From: Hortaea werneckii
Lineage: Eukaryota > Ascomycota > Dothideomycetes > Mycosphaerellales > Teratosphaeriaceae
Assembly (NCBI GenBank): GCA_037044905.1
Contig: JBAOKB010000159.1
Location: forward strand, 992,001 to 1,056,000
Length of the DNA stretch: 64,000 nucleotides
Direction: 5' to 3'
Shown here: positions 1 to 9,371 of the stretch, piece after piece
Layout of the letters: each line of letters begins with the position of its first letter
How positions within the stretch are numbered: the stretch's first letter is position 1
Notes under the pieces: generated by a model
What the model was told of the DNA's origin: nothing
Seen by the model: the letters and a program-made list of their open reading frames with translations, nothing else
Database searches by the model: none
Made by a program: the position numbers and the translations under genes

Positions 1-542
1 ATGTCCACTTGGGTTTGGATCTGCAGCAGTTTGCGGGCGTCCACCTCACGCGTGTGGTATATGGACTTCATGTCGCTCTCATTGTAAGGCAAGCGTTCGT
101 GATGAGGCTTTCGATAATTGTAGCCTTTCCAGATACCACTCATACCAGCAATGCGAAGAGGTCCGAGACGCACCACGTTCGCCGCGCCCATGTAGTAGAT
201 GTTCGGGGCAACCCATCCACCGTAGTAAAGTTCAAAGAGATAGTTGCTGGCCTCATGGTTTCCGCCGACAAAGACAGTAAGATATGGAGCAGTCCGTTGG
301 CCTGAATAGTATTCATGGAAGTCGCACATCGATCGGTACCTTGCTGGCATGCTAACGCAATTGAGGTCGTACGCGTTTCTAACTGATTGAAAATCGCCCC
401 CGATAATCAACAGATCGACACCAGGCCATCCTTTCTGCTTGCATGCCTCCTCGACCGATGCGTAGATCGCATGAAGGGTACCGTGACCGCATCCCTCGAT
501 GGCGAGACGGACACCATGCTCTTCCTTCAGCTCTGGCTCCAT
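1..542 (-). CDS. DBR1: RNA lariat debranching enzyme Dbr1 (5' part; continues beyond window start)
   Basis: Dbr1 hydrolyses the 2'-5' branch bond of excised intron lariats in the nucleus so that they can be degraded. The minus strand is open from ATG 542 to base 1, about 180 residues without an intron. Visible are the metallophosphoesterase signatures EGCGHG near residue 16, GGDFQSVRN near 49-57 and GGNHEASN near 94-101, then the very characteristic ELYYGGWVAPNIYYMG block and SIYHTREVD. Order and spacing match the N-terminal half of Dbr1; the C-terminal half is outside the window. The same frame stays open for about 45 codons upstream of this ATG and is protein-like, so a longer N-terminus behind a very short intron is possible. 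I chose ATG 542 because it puts the conserved EGC-HG motif at the usual N-terminal place. The gene diverges from the Rpr2-type gene, with 323 bp between the two start codons. Confidence 0.93.
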   Translation of the reverse strand, partial: MEPELKEEHGVRLAIEGCGHGTLHAIYASVEEACKQKGWPGVDLLIIGGDFQSVRNAYDLNCVSMPARYRSMCDFHEYYSGQRTAPYLTVFVGGNHEASNYLFELYYGGWVAPNIYYMGAANVVRLGPLRIAGMSGIWKGYNYRKPHHERLPYNESDMKSIYHTREVDARKLLQIQTQVD

Positions 543-865
543 CGCAGGAGTTGGTGAATCCGCACAAATCCAGACGATCGATTGCTCGTTGACTGAGTCC
601 TCGAAAAGCTCTCTGAAGCGGCGAGCAGCTTCTATTGCCAATGTGTCGTTGGTGAGCAAGCGGAAGGTGCTTGGAAGAAGTAAAATTGCCCAAAGAGGCG
701 AAACACATACATGCGGCCCTCCCTTAGCCTCCGCGTTGATTGGACCAATCGGTAGCCGGCCAGCTTTTTGGGGCCCGTGCGCCGTGCATCTTTAGCCTTG
801 CACACGAGCTGCCTCATCCATCGTCCAGACCGAATTAATTAAAAGCAAAACAATTCCGTCTAGGC

Positions 866-1468
866 ATGGCTTCAAATGCTGTAGACCCACGTATACGGCA
901 CTTACACAACGCATCACTCGCATTGATCGCCTCTTCTCCCGCAGTCTCTGCTCATCTTCAAGCCGTTAGGCTTTCGATTTTGCGTGAGACCGGCGCCGAA
1001 GCAACGACAAGTGATCATGAACCCGTCTGCACTGGTTGCGGTGCCATATTGATTCGAAGCTGGTCTTGCAGTACCCAGCGCTCAAGGGTCGACGTGGCCG
1101 CAAAAGTTGCCCAAGATGAGAATAAGGGCATCAAAGTTGCATGCCATGCTTGCAAATCGATCACCATCCTGCCTAGATTGAAAACGCCAAAGGGTCGAAA
1201 GGACAACAAGATTACCGACCAAGCCAGCTTTTACAGCGCCACTGCCGCCAAAGCCGGCTGAGGTTCCACAAGGTCGCTCCCGAATCAGAAGCTTTGCCTT
1301 CGTCTCAGCCTGCACCAACTGCGAACACGACTTCGAGCAGCGCGAGTACGAGCCGGAAGGCACGCGGCAAGAAGCAGTCGCTCAAGCCCTCGTTGCCGGG
1401 CAAAAGCGTCCGGAACAACTGCTGGCGCGGGATCTGGCCTCAACCTCATGGATTTCATGAAAACCTGA
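866..1468 (+). CDS. RNase P/MRP protein subunit, Rpr2/Rpp21/Snm1 family; C-terminus broken by single-base shifts
   Basis: Subunits of this family bind zinc and help build RNase P or RNase MRP, which process tRNA and rRNA precursors. The frame from ATG 866 reads about 131 residues to a TGA at 1259-1261. It has an N-terminal helical part (HNASLALIASSP) and two Cys pairs, CTGCG and CHACK, typical of the zinc ribbon. Past the TGA the sequence still looks coding, but only if the frame is changed at four short runs: TTTT 1229-1232 and GG 1272-1273 look one base too long, and the runs at 1384-1389 and 1398-1400 look one base short. The corrected reading gives a Pro/Ala-rich, then Ser/Lys-rich tail ending GLNLMDFMKT before TGA 1466-1468, an ending I recall for fungal homologues. 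Whether this is sequence error or a decayed tail cannot be told here. Snm1 versus Rpr2 is also unresolved. Confidence 0.75.
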
Positions 1469-2292
1469 CCTGATTAATGAACCGCTAGTCCGGTATCCTA
1501 TCAGCTTTGCTTTAGCAGGCCGCACATCCTGACATTCAGGCATTGTACGCGACAGCGATTGTTGCGGTCCAACATGAACTGCTCTATGCAGCGACACCGT
1601 TCGCCCTGCAACAGCCGTCGAACACAAGCGCAATAGGTCAAAGGCTGAATCTTTCAAGACTTATGAGCAAGTGCAGCTTGCGCTTGAACTTGGCGGCAGA
1701 GGGCATGGCACGCTCAGTTCTTTCACGGGACGAGAGGAGATCATCCGCACGTCCGGCACACCTTCGCCAACGACTTGCTGCATACAGGCGAATTAAACCC
1801 CGTTTGAACAAGTGCGAAGACGATAGCGATGGCCTTATACTCAGCGGCATGGCGCTTCGCAATGGAAAGTCGGTCTTCAGGCAGCATCGCCTTACGCAGC
1901 TCTAACAATGCTCGTCTGTGGTCAATTGCCATGCCAGGGTTCACACGCGTCCTCCAAACGACCAGATTCGGCGCCAACAACATAATCATGATGTCGAAGA
2001 TCGACAACTACAATACGCAAAGGCAGAAATAAGGGAATAGCGACAGATTGTTGATCAAGAAATATCCTGTGGTCTGTAATAAGCGTAGCAGGCAGGTCAC
2101 TGACCCTAAATCGACAGTACGAGCGTGCATCTGATAACTCCAGCATCTCTCGAAGCACCAAGGCCGGTCCACTTGCAATGGAAGACGATGCTTGACATGA
2201 GCAATCGGATAAAGAGCGGCAAAGGGGACCATGGATCCTTGGGCCTCACTCCCGATGGTCACGGCCGTTTGAACCACAATGCAGTGGCATTA
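1469..2292. other. Intergenic, no recognised gene
   Basis: I see no convincing gene here. One minus-strand frame from 2277 down to 1741 is open except for a single stop at 2008-2010 and has a protein-like stretch, but I could not match it to a family. Confidence 0.4.
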
Positions 2293-2464
2293 CTGTCTGA
2301 AACTGTTATAAGAATCGCGAAAATCTAACTTGTCTCATTGCTATAGAGGAGGCATTACTATCCGGGGTGCAATATAGTAGCGTCGAGGGCGAAGAGGCTA
2401 ACGGAGATTCATAAATATAGAGCAGTGTTGCTAGTCGGAGGGTTGCTACATCGAGTTCGAACTG
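2293..2464 (+). mobile_element. MITE-like element, copy A (172 bp, Tc1/mariner-pogo type ends)
   Basis: One of five related short elements in the window. It is flanked by TA on both sides (2291-2292 and 2465-2466), the target-site duplication expected of Tc1/mariner elements. The left end reads CTGTCTGAAACTGTTATAAG; the right end, reverse-complemented, reads CAGTTCGAACTCGATGTAGC, so the termini form an imperfect inverted repeat. The interior has no ORF and shares TAGCAAYA-type words and a TGCGATTC-like subterminal motif with the other copies. Confidence 0.8.
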
Positions 2465-2466
2465 TA

Positions 2467-3021
2467 CTGCTAAAGGCATCTGTCATGCGAGCGAGAAAAA
2501 TAAATTCTGGACTCGGGATTTGTTTTGATCTATAAAAAATTGGGCTTGCTTCCAATCGTCAAGTATGAATTCTTCGAGGCCGTATCAAGAGTCATCACTT
2601 TCCCTCTCCTTCTTTCCTTTCCTTTTTTCTTTTCATTTTGGTTCTTTGCCGAATCGCTATCCTTCAACTTTTAGCATCTGGTTGCCCGTATACCCGTATA
2701 CTCGTGTCAGACATCAATGTCGTAAAGAAAGGCTACAGGACATGCGCGTTCTGGAAGCAGCGAGTTGATTCGCGGCGGAGCCACTGCTTTCGCCCACTTC
2801 CCTGAAAAGGCAGGTACAGCGGCGGGATGGTTTGGTTTTGTAAGCAGGCTGGCTTATCGATAGTGCCGCAATTTCACATGCCTATGCGTCATGTTGGAGA
2901 TGAAAAGTTCGCTTTGCGACATACATATCAGTCTCCATTTTCACGCCATTTACTGAGACGCTTCATTGAAAAGCAAACCTGATCGAAATAGACCGCGCTT
3001 TCCTGGAGACTTCACAACAAG
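2467..3021. other. Intergenic / probable 5' region of ZPR1
   Basis: No gene seen. It contains a pyrimidine-rich stretch (about 2597-2640, CTTTCC/TTTTC) and leads into the ZPR1 start; it probably holds the ZPR1 promoter and leader. Confidence 0.4.
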
Positions 3022-4533
3022 ATGGCGGCGCAACCAAATGGCGGGCAGAAGTCGCTCGCAGAAGACCTTTTCGAGGACATGGGCCGCAAAGTCGAAGGCA
3101 TGAGTTCGGCGCCACCGACCGACGCAGACACAGATCAGAAGGTCGTCGAGGAGATCGATTCGCTGTGTATGAACTGCCATGCCGACGGGAAAACGCGCCT
3201 CCTTCTCACCCGGATACCCTTCTTCCGCGAAATCGTCATCATGTCCTTCTCGTGCGAAGAATGTGGCTTCCACAACAACGAGGTTCAAGCAGCTGGACAG
3301 ATTCAGCCCAAGGGCGCTAAATACGCTCTTCGAGTCGAGCAGGATGAGGACCTACGACGGACAGTGGTCAAAGCAGACTCATGTACCTTCAGGATAGAGA
3401 GCTTGGATCTTGAGATACCCTCAGGTAAAGGACAGTACACGAACGTGGAAGGTATAATAGCTGGTGTAAAGGGCGACCTGGAGCAGCATCAGGATGCACG
3501 GATGGAACAGATGCCAGAGGTCGGCCAGAAGATCGCCGGTATCATCCAGACCCTCACGAACATGATCGAGGGCCGGAATTACCCATTCACGATCTCTGCG
3601 GACGACCCTACAGGCAACAGCTACATCGAGCCAAAGCCAGGCGATGCAGCGGGCAAGTGGGCAAAGAGCGAGTACAACCGGACGCGCACACAAAACGGAC
3701 AGCTTGGACTTGGTGACGATGTACCAAACCCTCACGACCACACTACCGCCGAGCTTGCACCAGAGTCAGAGATGAGGCCGGAATACCAAGCGTCGAACAT
3801 GGTTGGTGGCCCTGAAACCGAACGCCAGGTCAACAACGTAGACGACGAGGACATTGTCGAGAACCAAGTGTACAGCTTCCCGGCTTCCTGCCCCGGCTGC
3901 ACACGACCTTGCGCTACGAACATGAAGATGGTGCACATCCCATACTTCAAGCAGGTCGTGCTCATGAGCACGGTCTGCGACCACTGTGGTTACCGGTCCA
4001 ACGAGGTGAAGACGGGTGGCGAGGTGCCAGAGCAAGGTCGCAAGATCACTCTGCAAGTTAAATCCGAGGTGGATCTCGCCCGTGACTTGCTCAAGAGCGA
4101 AAGCTGCGCGCTCGCATGTCCTGAACTCCAGCTCCGTGTCGAGCCAGGCACAATGGGCGGCCGCTTCACCACCGTCGAAGGTATCCTGACCAACATCCGC
4201 AAGGACCTACGCGGGCAGGCCTTCGGTCTGGAAGATGGTGACGCAGAGCTTCCGGCCGGAGCGGGTGACAGTATGCCCGAGGAGAGCAAGCGCAGCTGGG
4301 AAGATTTCTTCAAGCAGCTTACCGACGCCATCGAGAACCGCAAACCCTTCACGCTCGTGCTGGAGGACCCGATGGCAAGCAGCTACGTGCAGAGCTTGAC
4401 GGCTCCCGAGAAGGACCCTCAGATCGAGATTGAGGACTATGACCGCACGGAGGAGGAAGAGGAGCACCTTGGCTTGAAGGATATGAGGACTGAGAACTAC
4501 CAGGAGGATGGCGAGGCGGAGAAGGAGAACTAG
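3022..4533 (+). CDS. ZPR1: Zinc finger protein Zpr1
   Basis: Zpr1 is a conserved eukaryotic protein that binds translation elongation factor eEF1A, helps it fold, and moves to the nucleus after growth stimulation. The single-exon ORF encodes 503 residues, the normal length. It has the typical duplicated layout. The first zinc finger has CMNC and CEEC around the block RIPFFREIVIMSF (about residues 49-81) and is followed by an alpha/beta domain. The second finger has CPGC and CDHC around HIPYFKQVVLMS (about 290-325) and a second alpha/beta domain, each ending with an EDP/DDP motif (ISADDPTGNSY and LEDPMASSYV). The C-terminal tail is acidic. The start AAGATGGCG at 3022 immediately precedes a disordered leader, with the first finger at the expected distance. 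No frame breaks are seen. Confidence 0.97.
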   Translation: MAAQPNGGQKSLAEDLFEDMGRKVEGMSSAPPTDADTDQKVVEEIDSLCMNCHADGKTRLLLTRIPFFREIVIMSFSCEECGFHNNEVQAAGQIQPKGAKYALRVEQDEDLRRTVVKADSCTFRIESLDLEIPSGKGQYTNVEGIIAGVKGDLEQHQDARMEQMPEVGQKIAGIIQTLTNMIEGRNYPFTISADDPTGNSYIEPKPGDAAGKWAKSEYNRTRTQNGQLGLGDDVPNPHDHTTAELAPESEMRPEYQASNMVGGPETERQVNNVDDEDIVENQVYSFPASCPGCTRPCATNMKMVHIPYFKQVVLMSTVCDHCGYRSNEVKTGGEVPEQGRKITLQVKSEVDLARDLLKSESCALACPELQLRVEPGTMGGRFTTVEGILTNIRKDLRGQAFGLEDGDAELPAGAGDSMPEESKRSWEDFFKQLTDAIENRKPFTLVLEDPMASSYVQSLTAPEKDPQIEIEDYDRTEEEEEHLGLKDMRTENYQEDGEAEKEN

Positions 4534-5103
4534 TGGAGTGGGGTTGCATAGAGTAAAATGCCTGCATTTGCGAGCGCGTGCTTTTCACCGCTGAAGCGTA
4601 ATTTTTCCATCATCTAAGAGCTATTCATCAGATAGCATTGTTCCGAATGTGTTCCATTGTGGATCTCGGTCTTCGTCAGTACAACCATTCTCAGTCCGTG
4701 GTAGCGTAGCTTTAGCAAGCCCTCTCAACCTCTCCTAATAATGTTAATCCGTAAATCAAATAGACCGTGTGAGTCTCGCGCCTATGGCGTATACTTGGTT
4801 ACTAGACAGCAACTGCTCTCGCTATGGAAAAGTCTACGCGATGCGCACCCATATCCCTACCACCCTCGTCATGCTCTTCCACAGCCAAATCAACGCACAA
4901 ATTAGCCTCTAGAAGTGAGACAGCAGCGTGCTCCAAAATGCCCAAAAAGCTAATCAATTTCACAGAGGTGCATTGGTAATGTCGCTATATCTACACAGAT
5001 ATCCTTTTTCTTTTCTTGCTTGCTTGGCTAATAGAGACACAGACTACATTCTCTCCCTCCACTTCCCTTTCCCTTCCATTCATACAAGCCTACCACATCT
5101 TCT
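4534..5103. other. Convergent intergenic region between ZPR1 and the small mitochondrial gene
   Basis: It holds the 3' ends of two convergent genes. I see no ORF or repeat worth naming. Confidence 0.4.
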
Positions 5104-5739
5104 TTACTGCTTCCCCTCCTTCTTCTCCTTCTCAGCCTGCTTCGCCGCTTCCTTCTGCAGCTCCGAAATCGTCGCCTTGGTGTTCTTCATATCGTTGCGG
5201 TCGGCTTTGACCTACACATAACCATTAGCATAGCTCTCTACGTTCCGCTCCTCAAAGTAATGATTGGAGGGGGCTTCCACGGGCCACAACATCCCAATGC
5301 GCAGCGCTTCCATCTCGCGATCCCTTTGCTTCGAAGCCGAAGCGTTTCCCCTCCGACCAAGGAACATCACCAAGAACTTACAATGCTCTCGCTGTCGCTG
5401 GCCAGCTCATCCTTCCAGTGACCCTTCCCCTCGCGCTGCTCCTTCAACTGCTCCTGCTTCTCCCGCTCTGCCTCTTCCGCGCGGCCTTCCTGGTCTAAGA
5501 TGTTATGACGTTAGCCTGAAAGAAGTCCCCCCCGGGAGTCCCGCTTCGTCACACCCAGACTTTCCTGGAAGCGCAAGAGGGTGCGATTCGAGGGGCAAGG
5601 GAGAGAGGTATGTGTACGTACGTAGGGCGGACTCCTTGCCAGCCGCGAGAGCTCGGCTAGTGCCAAAGGTCCTGGTGATGGCAGTCGCGCGGTAGGCAGC
5701 TGGCGCTGCCGCAAAAGTCCTGGTGCGGAGGGCGAACAT
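5104..5739 (-). CDS. Small conserved fungal protein with predicted mitochondrial presequence
   Basis: Three exons on the minus strand, 5739-5622, 5494-5382 and 5211-5104, with GT-AG junctions, encode about 112 residues. The first ~30 residues are rich in Ala, Arg and Thr without acids (MFALRTRTFAAAPAAYRATA), as in a mitochondrial presequence. After AAGKESALH comes a highly charged helical segment (RAEEAEREKQEQLKEQ), then the conserved-looking core GKGHWKDELASDSES followed by VKADR, and a Lys/Glu-rich coiled tail. I recall this core from small fungal proteins of unknown role. It is roughly the size of the F1 ATPase inhibitor, but I do not see that family's motif, so I give no function. The splice choice restores the expected ALH codon across intron 1. 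Upstream lies a MITE copy. Confidence 0.75.
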
Positions 5740-5980
5740 GGTGGTCCTGGGTTTTCAAGGGAAGAATTGTAGCGTGGTGGGAAAGTGGTTTGTGTGTTGG
5801 ACGGACTTGCGAAAGGGAGAAAGGGATGTTGTGGTATGGAAGACGGGAAGAAGTGAGATCTAGAGCCTCGGCTTGCGCGCGCTTGCGACGCTTTGCCGTC
5901 CGTTTCCTTACCCAGATCGATCTCTACGAACCTTGTACACATTGCGTCATTGTTATAGCGCGGAATGCCAATCGTTATTA

Positions 5981-6151
5981 CAGTCAAACCCTTCTATAAG
6001 AATGTCAAAAGACGAGCTCGTTGTATTGTAATAGAGCGATATTGCTACAACAGATCGAGCAATACTACCAAATCAGTAAAATAATCTAATGAAAACTATT
6101 GCTACAGGGCGATATTGCTAGTCGGAAGATCCCTACAGCGAGTTTTGACTG
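5981..6151 (+). mobile_element. MITE-like element, copy B (171 bp), best-preserved termini
   Basis: The element begins CAGTCAAACCCTTCTATAAG and ends with TACAGCGAGTTTTGACTG, and is bounded by TA at 5979-5980 and 6152-6153. The outer CAGTCAAA/TTTGACTG is a perfect inverted repeat. The interior carries two copies of GCGATATTGCTA and has no coding capacity. It is the clearest copy for defining the family. Confidence 0.85.
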
Positions 6152-6153
6152 TA

Positions 6154-7077
6154 TGCGAGCGGCAGATGGTCAGCTGCATTGGATTCATAATGCTGCGACA
6201 CACTCTCGCTACCGGCCTCACTGCCAGTATCTAAATGAGGTGGGGACCGCGCAGAAGGGCATCAGCAGCACCTTACGTTTGACAGGAAGAGGACGACTTC
6301 TGCGAAGAGCTTGACATGTAGATCGTTTTAGTTGAACAGTGCGATTGTACTCGTATTCTGACTACAGTTGGTAGCAGACCCATTCCCATCCAGCAAAAAG
6401 AAAGACCCCATCCGTTTTCCCTAAAGGCGACCAGAAACACATACATTGCGAGAAATTGGTATCCCCACCGAGCTCCAAAACAGCACAATCCGCCCCCATT
6501 CGCAGACCCCCCCCCAACAACATCATGCTTAACAACTCCAATCGCATACATGTACCATTGTAGGCATCCCGCCCGTACTCAGCAGCTTTTTTTGTAAACT
6601 GTATCCCCTTTTTTGCCTTTCGCTGGCTTTAGAATCGTCGTGAGTAGTAGTTTGTCCCACCAACACCTTGCAATAACAGGAAGAACCAGAAACGAGAGAG
6701 AGATAGAGAGATGATGATAAGACCGTTCTGCCGTTGCCATGCCGTGAGAAAGTCGCGCGCTGTAAGAAATGCTCCAAGTGTCAAAACAGACAAGGCTTGC
6801 TTTGCTTTGCTTCTCCGAAATCATCGTCATGAATGTGCTTGTGAAACGCCGTCGTCCAGGCTAACTCAGCCGTATCCCAGGTTTATCGGTGAATAGTCGT
6901 TAAGAATATGGTTGTTTTTTACAGGTAACACCCGATACGACAGGTATCGTAAGGGTCGATATCACCAGTGCGCCGCACCGTCGTAAAGAACAGAATGACA
7001 GACAGGAAAGTCTCGCTAGCCCGACGACGCAGGACGCTCACAGCATCGCAGAATCGGTCTCAGTCGCAGCAGTGGCT
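6154..7077. other. Intergenic, no recognised gene
   Basis: Short overlapping ORFs occur on both strands, but none has recognisable motifs. The part next to 7078 is probably the 3' region of the minus-strand gene that follows. Confidence 0.35.
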
Positions 7078-7728
7078 CTACCAGCGGCGCGAGACGTACT
7101 GATGCTGCATCTGCCGGGCTGGCGAGACGGAGAGAGGCGGACTCGCGATCGAGCGAGTGCTCGGGTCCACGATCGGGATCGCGTTGCGAGTGCGCTGGGC
7201 CATCGGCTGATGCAGCTTCATCTGGTGATGAGAAGGCTGCTGGAAGCCGGCTGGCCCAGGCCCAAACGTATTAGGCGCAGTGGAGAGGAGGAAGGAGGGC
7301 GTAGGTTGAATCTGCTGCTGAAGCGGCGAGCCCTCGGGAGAGCCCGAAGACAGCGATCCACGGTCGGAAGAAGAGGCGGAGTGTATAGATTGGAGCTGGT
7401 GGGCAAAGTCAGCATTTGGTCGAGCGCCAAGACCGGACTGCGACAAGCGCCATAGTGAGAAACCTACGTCATCCTCAGTCAGGAGGTGGAAAGGACAGAA
7501 AACCTCGTCGTCGTCGAACTCGAAGCTCTTGGCGGCCTCGAGTTTCTGGAGGTACTCGAGATGGGCCAAGTCCTGGGGTGTCTCCTTGGGGCTCCTCTGT
7601 GCTTTGTATTGGCGGTGTGCGTTCTGCGAAGGGATTCTCGGACCACGGCGGCTGCGCCCGTGGTGTCCATGGCTGTGCGTAGGAGCATTTGGGAGGTAGT
7701 GCGGTGCGTTGTAGTAGTGGCTAGCCAT
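7078..7728 (-). CDS. Conserved fungal protein of unknown function (RRW C-terminus)
   Basis: A minus-strand gene starting at ATG 7728 (MASHYYNAPHYLPNAP). The uninterrupted frame gives 216 residues. However, a 72-nt segment, 7467-7396, has a GTAGGT donor, a GCTGAC branch motif about a dozen bases before the acceptor, and a CAG end. Removing it joins FCPFHLLTEDD directly to LQSIHSASSSDRG, the continuity I expect of this family. The likely CDS is therefore join(7728-7468, 7395-7078), 192 residues. The N-terminus is His/Arg/Tyr-rich; next comes a Glu/Asp patch (FEFDDDEVF), then a Ser-rich disordered region and a Pro/Gln-rich tail with RTRNAIPIVDP and a final SRRW. No enzymatic motif is visible. 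Low complexity suggests a disordered regulatory or scaffolding protein. Confidence 0.75.
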   Translation of the reverse strand: MASHYYNAPHYLPNAPTHSHGHHGRSRRGPRIPSQNAHRQYKAQRSPKETPQDLAHLEYLQKLEAAKSFEFDDDEVFCPFHLLTEDDVGFSLWRLSQSGLGARPNADFAHQLQSIHSASSSDRGSLSSGSPEGSPLQQQIQPTPSFLLSTAPNTFGPGPAGFQQPSHHQMKLHQPMAQRTRNAIPIVDPSTRSIASPPLSVSPARQMQHQYVSRRW

Positions 7729-8923
7729 CTTGGATGAAGGTCGAGATCGTTTGGCGGGAATGATTGTGGATTATGATTATGAGAGAGGGGTCATAAACAA
7801 AGCCAGCAGGTCTCGTGCCGCGGGCTGTTGGATTGGGAGGTGGGACGTCTTCGAGAAGGCGATAGGTGCAGATGGGCAAGCGAAGTTGAGTAGAATGCCG
7901 TTGATTGAGATGTGGGAGTTGAAGATGGGATGGATGGTCAGAGGAGAGATGGCTTCCGAATGCGAAGTCAAGGCTGGGGGAGGTGTGATCCGTTTGGAAG
8001 AGGGCGGCGGGATGGGGCGAATTGAAACAGCGGGTCTGTGCATACATTTGCCTCGCGCTATCGCCGCTTCGGGAATAGCGTGGTATGAGGGATGCAGGGC
8101 TCCCAAATGGGCTGTCGACGAGTGTAAATGTAGGAGCGGGACATTCGTCACAGCTACAACCATGCAAGAAGACATGTTTCCTTTTCTCCAATTGCATGCG
8201 CGTTCACCGCGATACCGAAATCGTGGAATTGCCCGTGTTACTGTCGCACCCTGACCGAGTTCAGCGGGTTGCGCGCCTGCGCTGGAATGGCGAGAATGGC
8301 CGGCTTTCGGCTGTGCAGGGAACACTTGGCCCTTTTCGGGCTGGCGCGGCGCTTGCCTGCCGCTCCCTCGATCTGGCCGGGCCACATTGCTCCACGTGCA
8401 GGCGTGCTGTCATATCCGCATGATCTCAGGGACACGCTGGACATGTCGCTAAATTCGTGCCCGTGGAGCTGCTGCTATGTGTCCCTGGATATGTGGGAGG
8501 GACGATTCTGCGGTTGCTCGGTGATCCTGGCGCCCTTCGCATTATAGAAACTGCTGTGGGAGTGTTTCTTATCTCGATCATGGCTGCTATGCCTGTGTGG
8601 AACCCCTATGCTATGCTCAAGTACTGCCTCTACACATTGGCCTTGGATATTTCACTCGACCATGTGGCGTTCAAATTGACACCTCGTACTTGATCTTGCT
8701 CTCCTGCGCTTATCTCAATTGCGTCTTCCGTAGATCAATCTTTCCAACCCCCTTGCTCTCCACTAAAAATAATAGAATAGAAAGGGGATAGTGAGCAACC
8801 ACGTAATATGCGGTATGGCCCCTCCTTCTCCACTGACAGGTCGGCTTTCGAATACCGCAATAGCTCATGCAGCCAGCTCATCTAACCCCAACCCTAACCC
8901 TTTGAATTATTGCGATCCGCATG
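7729..8923. other. Intergenic / upstream region, no recognised gene
   Basis: Several ORFs up to about 200 codons are open on both strands, but they overlap one another in antisense and lack family motifs. It is likely the promoter and leader of the 7728 gene plus spacer. Confidence 0.35.
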
Positions 8924-9097
8924 CAGTTCGAACTCGATGTAGGAAACCTTCGACTAGCAATACCACTCTATACCCATGAATCCCCGTTGGCTTTTTCGCT
9001 CTTAATGCTACTGTATTGTGCCTTTACTTACCAATACTACCTGTATAGCAATGAGATGCGTCCGATTTTTGCGATTCGTATAGCAACTTTGAACTTG
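8924..9097 (-). mobile_element. MITE-like element, copy D (174 bp), reversed orientation
   Basis: It starts CAGTTCGAACTCGATGTAGG and ends with a diverged complement (GCAACTTTGAACTTG) followed by TA at 9098-9099. The left flank is TG, so the duplication is imperfect. Aligned by eye, the interior matches copy E and the reverse complement of copy A over the full length, including CTAGCAATACC, GCTACTGTATTG and TATAGCAATGAGA. Confidence 0.75.
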
Positions 9098-9371
9098 TAA
9101 GTGCCCAACCATCGAAGCCGACTGTTGCACCTTCTTACAACTGCTACATACGGCGTTTGAATGTCGTCCACCAACACATGTTGGGAAATCTTAAAACCTC
9201 TCCTAACAAATCGCAAGGGTATTGCACATATAGCATCATTGCATTTAGGGTATCTCAAGGCAACAACTTCTACCACAAAAACACAGCGAACCTCTCCAGC
9301 CAGCTTTAAAACGCCCTTCCATCGTTGGATCCCATCACCGCTTCCCCCAACCCGCCCATCGCAAAATCCTA

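Noticed and set aside
8885..8900. CCCCAACCCTAACCC, resembling telomere repeat
   Set aside because: Only about two imperfect units; too short to call an interstitial telomere and easily due to chance next to the MITE.
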